NCBI GenBank assembly: GCA_002684755.1 | Contig: NYVS01000081.1 | Span: 4,349 to 16,238 of the forward strand | From: Phycisphaerae bacterium | GTDB lineage: Bacteria > Planctomycetota > Phycisphaerae > Phycisphaerales > SM1A02 | Length of the DNA stretch: 11,890 bases | Direction of reading: 5' to 3' | Position numbers and translations under genes: made by a program | In this document: positions 1 to 6,304 of the stretch, piece by piece | Numbering within the stretch: the first letter of the stretch is position 1 | Layout: every line of letters begins with the position of its first letter | Notes under the pieces: model-generated | Database searches by the model: none | The model's input: only the letters and a program-made list of their open reading frames with translations | Told to the model about the DNA's origin: nothing

Positions 1-1011
1 AGCGGCCTGACCGAAGCCGATGACGCCTCGCACGGCGGCTTCGCCTTCGCGTCCGGACTCGCGGCCGCGGGGACCTGCCTCGAACTCCTCGACGCGGGCG
101 GCACCGTGATCGCCGGCGACGACCTGTACGGCGGGACCTACCGACTGCTCTCCGGGGTGCGGGCCCGGACCATGGGACTCGACATCAAGTACGTGGACAC
201 CACCGACCCGGCGAACGTCGAGGCGGCGCTGGCCGAACTCGGTCCCGACGCCGGACCCGCGATGGTCTGGCTCGAGACCCCGACCAACCCGACCCTCAAG
301 GTCTCGGACATCGCCGCGATCTCGAAGATCGCCACCCGGCACGGCGCCCTGACCGTGGTCGACAACACGTTCGCGACGCCCGCGCTCCAGCGTCCGCTCG
401 AACTCGGTGCGGACATCGTCCTCCACTCGGTCACCAAGTACCTCGGCGGCCACTCCGACGTGGTCGGCGGCGCCCTGGTGGTCGGCACGTCCGAACTGGC
501 CGAGCGCGTCCGGTACCTGCAGAACTCGGTCGGCTCGATCATGGGCCCGTTCGACTCCTACCTCGCCCTGCGCGGCGTGAAGACCCTGGCGATTCGGATG
601 GCTCGGCACTGCGAAACCGGCATGCGGATCGCCACCTGGCTCGAGGCCCATCCCAAGGTCGACCGCGTCGTCTACCCGGGACTTCCCTCGCACCCGCATC
701 ACGACGTCGCGGCCCGGCAGATGGCCCTGCACGGAACCCCGGCGTTCGGCGGGATGATCACGATCTTCCTGAAGGGCGGCATCGAGGAGAGTCGTCGGTT
801 CCTCGAAACGGTCCATCTCTTCGCCCTCGCCGAAAGCCTCGGCGGTGTCGAGAGCCTCATCGAACACCCCGCGATCATGACCCATGCATCGGTTCCCGCC
901 GACCAGCGGGCGGCGCTCGGAATCAGCGACAGCCTGGTCCGACTGTCCGTCGGCATCGAGAACGCGGACGACCTGATCGCGGATCTCGAACGCGGCCTCG
1001 ACCGGGTCTGA
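1..1011 (+). CDS. Cystathionine gamma-synthase/gamma-lyase family PLP enzyme, 5' end missing
   Basis: The reading frame is open from base 1 and stops with TGA at 1009-1011, giving 336 visible residues. The family is usually about 380-400 residues, so roughly 45-60 N-terminal residues lie outside the window; the GTG at 106 is internal, not a start. Visible fold-type I PLP landmarks are HGGFAFASGLAA (fragment residues 11-22), GDDLYGGTYRL with the cofactor-contacting Tyr, LETPTNP, DNTFATP with the Asp that pairs with the pyridine nitrogen, and SVTKYLGGHSD, whose Lys at fragment residue 146 (bases 436-438) is the Schiff-base lysine. The C-terminal ESLGGVESLIEHP and LVRLSVGIE blocks are typical of the Cys/Met metabolism PLP family. 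Known members act in the cytoplasm on cystathionine or O-acyl-homoserine in transsulfuration. Sequence alone does not separate synthase (MetB) from lyase (MetC/CGL) or O-acylhomoserine sulfhydrylase. The next gene starts 23 bases downstream on the same strand and may be cotranscribed. Confidence 0.95.
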   Translation, partial: SGLTEADDASHGGFAFASGLAAAGTCLELLDAGGTVIAGDDLYGGTYRLLSGVRARTMGLDIKYVDTTDPANVEAALAELGPDAGPAMVWLETPTNPTLKVSDIAAISKIATRHGALTVVDNTFATPALQRPLELGADIVLHSVTKYLGGHSDVVGGALVVGTSELAERVRYLQNSVGSIMGPFDSYLALRGVKTLAIRMARHCETGMRIATWLEAHPKVDRVVYPGLPSHPHHDVAARQMALHGTPAFGGMITIFLKGGIEESRRFLETVHLFALAESLGGVESLIEHPAIMTHASVPADQRAALGISDSLVRLSVGIENADDLIADLERGLDRV

Positions 1012-1034
1012 CGACCACCCTCCGGAATCACGCC

Positions 1035-2525
1035 ATGGGCGGATCCAAGAAACGCGGCCCGACCGTCGACCGTGCCCGGGTGTTCGCCCAGGCACGGGGA
1101 CTGATCGACGCCGGCCGAACGGCCGAGGCCGAGACCCTGCTTCGCCGCGGACTCCCCTCGCCCTCGAAGGATGCGGAAGGTCTCCGGCTCCGGGCTCGGA
1201 TCGCGGAACTGGAAGGCCGGCCCGCGTCCATGAAGTCGCTCGCGGAGAAGTCGCTCCGGATCCGGTCGCATCCGGACGGCCACCTGATCCTCGCCCAGTT
1301 CCACCTTCGACACGGAGACGTCGAACCCGCCGCGGTCGAGGCCGCCCGCGCGGTCGAGGTCGATCCCGCGGATGCGAACGCGCGGCTCATGCACGCCGCG
1401 ATCCTTCTCGAGGCGGGTCGCATCGACGACGCCGACGCGACGATCGCGCCCCTGCGGGACACGCCCCCCGCGGTCGCCGGACTGGAGCGTCGCCTCGGCT
1501 ACACGATCGCCGCGATCCACACCCGGCGTGGCGAGCACCAGGCCGCCCTCGACCATCTCGACGCGAACGCCCTCGCCCCGGGCGCATCACCGCCCGAACG
1601 GAAGGCGATGCTCGCGCTCCGCGCGAAGATCCTCGATCATCTGGGGCGGTACGACGAGGCATTCGCCGACGCCGAGGCGTTCAACGCCCTCGAACGCGTG
1701 GAGTTCAGTCCCGGCCGCTACGCCCTCGAGATCGACCGGATGATCGAGCGGACCGGCCGCGATCGACTCGAGCGGTTTCCCATCGGATTCGAGAGCGACG
1801 TGCCGGTGCTGGTGAGCGGCATGCCGAGGAGCGGCACCAGCCTCGTCGACCGGATCATCGACGCCCATCCCGACGCCGCCGGAGCCGGTGAATTCACCGG
1901 TCTCGAGCGATTCGCGGCGAAACTGCAGCAGGTCACCGACCCCTCGAAGCCGCCGCCGGAGTGCTTCGGGGACATGCAGTCCCCGCAGTGGCGCGACGAG
2001 GGCGAACGCTACGTCCGTGGACTCCGCGCGATGCATCCCGATGCGCGGCGGATCGTCGACAAATCGCTTTCGAACGTCAATCTTCTCGGGCTCGCGTCGC
2101 GACTGCTGCCGGGCTGTCGCGTCATCCACGTGGTTCGAGATCCCCGTGACGTCGCGATCTCCTGCGTGATGGGCGAGTTCCGACCCGCGGTCATGCCGTG
2201 GACGACGCGACTGGAATGGGTCGCGACCGCCTGGTCCGCGATGGAAAGACTGATGCGACACTGGCACGCCGTGCTCGACGTGCCGATCCTCGAAGTCCGG
2301 TACGAGCGACTCGTCGCCGACCCGGACACGGAGTTCCGTCGGATCATCGACTTCATCGGCCTGCCCTGGGACGACGCATGCCTCGACTTCCATGCGACGG
2401 GCCGGCCGCTTCGGACGCTCAGCAACGATCAGGTCTGCCGACCGCTCTACACCAGCAGCATCGCGCGACATCGCCACTACGAGGCGGCGATCTCGGCCAT
2501 CGAGTGGCCCGACCACGAAGCCTGA
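1035..2525 (+). CDS. TPR-sulfotransferase fusion protein (Sulfotransfer_3 type)
   Basis: The protein has 496 residues from ATG at 1035 to TGA at 2523-2525. Residues about 10-220 are paired amphipathic helices of TPR type, for example around residues 13-38, 85-112, 118-140 and 165-218. Residues about 255-490 form a sulfotransferase domain. Its 5'-phosphosulfate loop is VSGMPRSGTSLVDRII at 260-275, with Arg, Ser, Gly and Thr in the expected places. A DKS motif lies near residue 341 (IVDKSLSN), and the 3'-phosphate-binding segment VIHVVRDPRDVAISC lies near 363-377. Enzymes of this family transfer sulfate from PAPS to a hydroxyl or amine of a sugar, lipid or peptide; the acceptor cannot be read from the sequence. 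TPR-sulfotransferase fusions are a common bacterial architecture. No signal peptide or membrane span is seen, so it is probably cytoplasmic. The ribosome binding site is weak (CCGGA about 11 bases before ATG), so coupling to the upstream gene is possible. It converges on the - strand operon with only 6 bases between the stops. Confidence 0.93.
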   Translation: MGGSKKRGPTVDRARVFAQARGLIDAGRTAEAETLLRRGLPSPSKDAEGLRLRARIAELEGRPASMKSLAEKSLRIRSHPDGHLILAQFHLRHGDVEPAAVEAARAVEVDPADANARLMHAAILLEAGRIDDADATIAPLRDTPPAVAGLERRLGYTIAAIHTRRGEHQAALDHLDANALAPGASPPERKAMLALRAKILDHLGRYDEAFADAEAFNALERVEFSPGRYALEIDRMIERTGRDRLERFPIGFESDVPVLVSGMPRSGTSLVDRIIDAHPDAAGAGEFTGLERFAAKLQQVTDPSKPPPECFGDMQSPQWRDEGERYVRGLRAMHPDARRIVDKSLSNVNLLGLASRLLPGCRVIHVVRDPRDVAISCVMGEFRPAVMPWTTRLEWVATAWSAMERLMRHWHAVLDVPILEVRYERLVADPDTEFRRIIDFIGLPWDDACLDFHATGRPLRTLSNDQVCRPLYTSSIARHRHYEAAISAIEWPDHEA

Positions 2526-2531
2526 CTTCGA

Positions 2532-3296
2532 TCATTCCCCCGGCGTCGCGACCCATCGACCGTTCCGCCGGTACGGCAGGAGCTCCCCGTCGAGGATCAT
2601 CTCGTCGATGTTCTCGACCGGTATCTCCAGCAAGGGTTCGTCGCCGTCGAGATCCAGCACGCTGGACCAGGTCGGGGCCTGCGCCTGAAGCAGACCGACT
2701 TCGACCCGGAGCATCGCAAGCACTTCGGACTCGCTGAGATCGGGACGGCTCCGGGCCGATCGTCGCGACCGTTCCGTGAGCCAGGCGACGCCGCCCGGCA
2801 GGGTCTCGTCCCACCGCTCGAGCAGCCGAAGCCCCTCGGGATCCTCGAGCAGCACGCGGAGTTTCGAGGTCCGACCGGTTCTGAACCCCCCGAACGCCTC
2901 GCTGACCCCAATCGCGGTGGTCGCGTCGACCCGTGGCCGTTCCGGCAGCGCGCCGACCGATCCACGGCGACCGTCCTGCATCGCGGCCACGGCCCGAAGC
3001 CGCGCCGCGGTCCGACGATCGGGTGCGAGCGCCGCAAGGGCCAGCGCCGCCGACGCCCCGAGCCCTTCTCGGTCGATCCGACCCGCGATGCCGAAGAGTC
3101 GACGCGCGAGTTCACGAGACTCGGGCGACGTCGCGGCGTCCGCGATCTCCTCGCCGAGTTCGAAGTAGGCCATCGGTCGACGCGGGTCGAGCCCCTCGAG
3201 CCGCGGCTCCCAGTCGACCTCGACCGGCATCGCCGCGGCCAGAAGCATTGACGTCGCGAGCGCGAGCAGGATCCCGAGTGGAAGGCGATGCATCAT
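2532..3296 (-). CDS. Exported protein of unknown function, last gene of the ExbBD operon
   Basis: The protein has 254 residues. ATG at 3296-3294 overlaps the TGA of the 1003-aa gene (ATGA, 3296-3293), and GGGAG at 3308-3304 stands 7 bases upstream. A second in-frame ATG follows immediately, so the exact first codon is uncertain by one residue. The N-terminus MMHRLPLGILLALATSMLLAAAMP is a plausible signal peptide with likely cleavage near the AAA/MP boundary; there is no lipobox Cys. The mature part is charged and mostly helical, with an Ala/Arg-rich stretch at about 55-110 (ALALAALAPDRRTAARLRAV), and ends with a segment that looks beta-rich and Asp/Glu-rich (VLDLDGDEPLLEIPVENIDE) followed by YRRNGRWVATPGE. 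I recognise no family. Its place at the end of the operon suggests it works in the periplasm with the two large proteins encoded just upstream. No terminator hairpin is possible in the 6-base gap after it. Confidence 0.88.
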   Translation of the reverse strand: MMHRLPLGILLALATSMLLAAAMPVEVDWEPRLEGLDPRRPMAYFELGEEIADAATSPESRELARRLFGIAGRIDREGLGASAALALAALAPDRRTAARLRAVAAMQDGRRGSVGALPERPRVDATTAIGVSEAFGGFRTGRTSKLRVLLEDPEGLRLLERWDETLPGGVAWLTERSRRSARSRPDLSESEVLAMLRVEVGLLQAQAPTWSSVLDLDGDEPLLEIPVENIDEMILDGELLPYRRNGRWVATPGE

Positions 3297-6200
3297 CCGG
3301 ATTCTCCCAGAGGATCGGTGTCACGAGCGATGAAACGCAATCGGTCCATGCCGGCGATCGCGATCGCCTCCGACGCCGCCTGCTCGAGAACGCTCGGGGT
3401 GAGGCTGCGAGCGAGGGCCGCGGACGCGAGCACGGCCGCGACCTCCGCCCGTTTCGAGGGCACCTCGGCCTCGACCACGAAGCCGAGGAATTCGAGTTCG
3501 GCGACGTGTTCGGCGACCAGTCCCTGGATCTCGTTGCGCACCAGTCCTCGACGCGCGATGCGACGGCGATCGATCTCCTCGATCCGCATGGTGGGCGACG
3601 CGGCGAGGAAGAGCCCGGTGGCGATCGTGCGGGCGGCGTCGGCGGTCACCGCGGCCGGAGGCCCGTTCACGGGTGCCTCGGCATCGCCGCTTCTGATCCT
3701 CGCACGCTCCGCGATCGACTTCAGCACGACGTCGGTCAGCCGGTCGATCGGCTCGCGATCGGGGTCGAGCAGGGCGATCGCATGCGTGGCGAGCGCCGAT
3801 CGGATCCTCGATTCGGCCTCCGCCATCCCCCGGCCGGGAAGCGAGACGCCGGTGTAGGCCTCGATGAAGGCAAGCGTCGCTTCGTTGCGGGAGGCGCGGT
3901 CCGAGGTGTCGAGCAGTTCGACGGCGACCACCGGACCACGATTGAAGAGTTCGATCGCCGCGGCCTGAGCCGCCTCGCGGATCGCGAGCGGGCCGCGCCA
4001 CACCGCTTCGACGAACACCGCGGCGTCCTCGGGACCGAGGTCCCCGGCCACGACGTTTCTTCGAAGGGCCGCGATCAGGTCGCGCCGCGCCTGCTGATCG
4101 GAACCGGCGCGTCGCCAGGCGTCCGCCCACTCCCCGTCGTTCCCCATCCGTCGTGGACGCGGGATCGGATCGAGATCGACACCGGGCTCGTCGGAACCCA
4201 TTCGTCCGAGCAGCGCCCGCGCCTCTTCCGGTCGTTCGGCCGCGAGCAGCGCCCCGGCCATCGCCAGTCGCTCCGCCGCGACCAGGGCGAGCAGGCGTTC
4301 CACGGGCGACGTCGCCCGTTCGATCATCGATTCCACCTCGACGAAGGCGAGGTCGTACGACGCGAGCAGCCCGGGCTCGATCAACAGCAGGTTGCCGCGT
4401 GGCGACGATCCGGTCGCGTCCGGCCAGACGTCGTCGGCCAGCATCCGGACCCGTCGTCGATCCGGCATTCCACGTTCGGGGTCGGGAACGAACTCGGGCC
4501 GGAACCAACCGGCGCGACCGGCGCCTTCGAGCAGGCTGCCCAACACCCAGAGATTGCCCGCGGAAATCGAAGGATCGAGCATCCATCTTCCGTAGGCGTC
4601 CCGGACGCCCTCCGGATCGGGCCCCGCCGCGGTCCAGTCGAGTTCGAGGAGCAGTCGCCCCAGAAGATCCGAGGACATGCCCTGTTCCGCGAGCCCCGTG
4701 CTCCGCCGGAGCACGGTCTCGACCGCGAGCAGGATTCCCGCCTGACGTCGCGCGTCGTTTCGAATCGCGTCGATCGCGTCGAACCAGCGTTCCCAGGCGT
4801 CGCGGACCACCTCGTCGTCGACGGTGCCGATCATCCCGGCGAGGGGGACCGTCGTTCGATCGAGCGCCCGGCCGGCGAGCGCGGCGAACGGACCGCCGCG
4901 GACGTTCCGCCCCGTCGATCCGGCGAGAATCGCATCGAGCCGCGCCCGGGCCGGGTCACGGATCGTCTCGGGCAGACTCGGATTCGAGGCGGCCAGTCCG
5001 AGCAGGCCGGCGTGGAACCCGCGGGGCCACACGTCGATCGAGTCGTCGATGCCCGCGTCGGGGTCGACCGCGAACGACGACGACAGCCGGTCCGCCACCG
5101 TCGAATCGACGGCCTGTTCGAGGACGTCGAGAATCGCGGTCAGGTAGACGCGACGATCGTCGGGCCTCATGAGCGGCCAGGTCCCCGCCGCGGTGGCGAT
5201 GACGTCGTCCCAGGCGGATGCCCGTCGCGCGGAGAGCGTGGATGGATCGAGTTCGAGCTGGCGGGCGAGCTGCGACGCCTCTTCCAGCATCACCGGAACA
5301 CGTTCGAGCTGGAACACCGCGGCGTCGGGCCGACGCTCCCCTCGGAACATCGGCGGCCGGGCGAACCGGGCGGGGCGGACCACGCCCTCCCGGACGCTGG
5401 GGATCACCCGATGCTCGGGATCCAGCTCGGCCGCGGCGTCCGCCGCTTCACGCTCCGCGATCGCCTGCTCCGCGGCGAGTCGCCGCTGTTCGATGTCGCG
5501 GATCCCCGGCGAGGGCGCGGTCAGGACGATGACCAGAACCGCGCCGAAGAACGCCGCGAGTCCACCGAAGATGAAGGCCAGACGGATGCGTGATCCCGCG
5601 GACTCCCCCCGGAACTCCCGGGTGATCCCGTCGCTGACCCGCACCATCGCGGCCTCCACGCGGCCGGGCGCGGCGGGCCTGGGGGTCGCCACCATCGCCG
5701 TCTCCCCGATCGTGTCGGCGGAACCGTGATCCCGCATGAAACCCGCAAGCCCTTCGACCACCCGACCGAGCTTGTCCGCATCGAGTCCGACCTGTGCCGC
5801 CAGTCCCGCGATGATGGTCCGGGTTCGCGCGTTCCATCCACCGCCCGCCACCAGGACCGAGAGGACGAGCCGATCGAACGATGTGAGATTCGCTTCCGAG
5901 ATCCGGGCGGTCGGCTTCACCGGCATCCGCCGCCGGGCGTTGGACGCCCCGTTCCCCTCGGTTCCCTTCGGTCGGGTCGCGATCGGTCCGTCCGGCTTCG
6001 ACGCCGGTGCGACCGGCGCCTCGGACCGGACCGGTGGCAGCTTCGCGTCCGCGTCGCCGACCTCCCGCAGCGCCGCCGCCGCGAAGTCCAGGGCTTGACA
6101 CGCCTCCTCGACCGCCTTCGCGGGAAATCGATCGGCCTTTCCGCGGACCGCTCGCTTGCGGGTTCGCAACGCCGCCTCCAGAACGTCGGCATCGATCGAA

Positions 6201-6304
6201 CCCGACCCCAGACCGAGCAGGCTCCGCGGTCCGGCGGCTCGACTCGCGCCCAGCAGTTCGGCGACCGGATCCGATCCGGGACGTCTCGGGTGGATCGGGG
6301 TCAA
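3293..6304 (-). CDS. 1003-aa single-span membrane protein with possible J-like N-terminal domain, unknown function
   Basis: I start this gene at TTG (6304-6302), which overlaps the TGA of the upstream gene (TTGA) and has GGGGAGG 7 bases upstream. The frame stays open further upstream to 6583, but that extension is Arg/Gly-rich low-complexity sequence lying wholly inside the upstream gene, so it is a shadow. The protein has 1003 residues. Residues about 12-83 (VAELLGAS, LLGLGSGSIDADVLEAALRT) are helical and faintly resemble a J-type domain, but lack HPD. A Pro/Ala-rich linker spans about 84-135 and a second small helical domain about 138-192. A transmembrane helix (LAFIFGGLAAFFGAVLVIVL) is at about 242-261, followed by a short charged coiled-coil stretch (about 269-293). 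The remaining 700 residues are Ala/Arg/Asp-rich helices resembling degenerate repeats, with no catalytic motif I can see. The absence of a signal peptide and the internal helix suggest a cytoplasmic N-terminus with a large periplasmic domain, which is inference. Its role with the ExbB/ExbD motor is unknown. Confidence 0.9.
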   Translation of the reverse strand: MTPIHPRRPGSDPVAELLGASRAAGPRSLLGLGSGSIDADVLEAALRTRKRAVRGKADRFPAKAVEEACQALDFAAAALREVGDADAKLPPVRSEAPVAPASKPDGPIATRPKGTEGNGASNARRRMPVKPTARISEANLTSFDRLVLSVLVAGGGWNARTRTIIAGLAAQVGLDADKLGRVVEGLAGFMRDHGSADTIGETAMVATPRPAAPGRVEAAMVRVSDGITREFRGESAGSRIRLAFIFGGLAAFFGAVLVIVLTAPSPGIRDIEQRRLAAEQAIAEREAADAAAELDPEHRVIPSVREGVVRPARFARPPMFRGERRPDAAVFQLERVPVMLEEASQLARQLELDPSTLSARRASAWDDVIATAAGTWPLMRPDDRRVYLTAILDVLEQAVDSTVADRLSSSFAVDPDAGIDDSIDVWPRGFHAGLLGLAASNPSLPETIRDPARARLDAILAGSTGRNVRGGPFAALAGRALDRTTVPLAGMIGTVDDEVVRDAWERWFDAIDAIRNDARRQAGILLAVETVLRRSTGLAEQGMSSDLLGRLLLELDWTAAGPDPEGVRDAYGRWMLDPSISAGNLWVLGSLLEGAGRAGWFRPEFVPDPERGMPDRRRVRMLADDVWPDATGSSPRGNLLLIEPGLLASYDLAFVEVESMIERATSPVERLLALVAAERLAMAGALLAAERPEEARALLGRMGSDEPGVDLDPIPRPRRMGNDGEWADAWRRAGSDQQARRDLIAALRRNVVAGDLGPEDAAVFVEAVWRGPLAIREAAQAAAIELFNRGPVVAVELLDTSDRASRNEATLAFIEAYTGVSLPGRGMAEAESRIRSALATHAIALLDPDREPIDRLTDVVLKSIAERARIRSGDAEAPVNGPPAAVTADAARTIATGLFLAASPTMRIEEIDRRRIARRGLVRNEIQGLVAEHVAELEFLGFVVEAEVPSKRAEVAAVLASAALARSLTPSVLEQAASEAIAIAGMDRLRFIARDTDPLGESG

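Noticed and set aside
12..105. GTG at 106 as the start of the PLP enzyme.
   Set aside because: The frame is open back to base 1 and the residues before it match the conserved family block HGGFAFASGLAA, so the true start is outside the window.
1012..1034. Possible promoter or terminator between the PLP enzyme and the sulfotransferase.
   Set aside because: The gap is 23 bases, too short for both, and shows no hairpin or recognisable promoter elements.
2933..5593. An 886-codon + strand open frame opposite the 1003-aa gene.
   Set aside because: Its translation is Arg/Gly/Asp/His-rich without domain pattern, it runs antisense through two well-supported genes, and long mirror frames are expected at this GC content.
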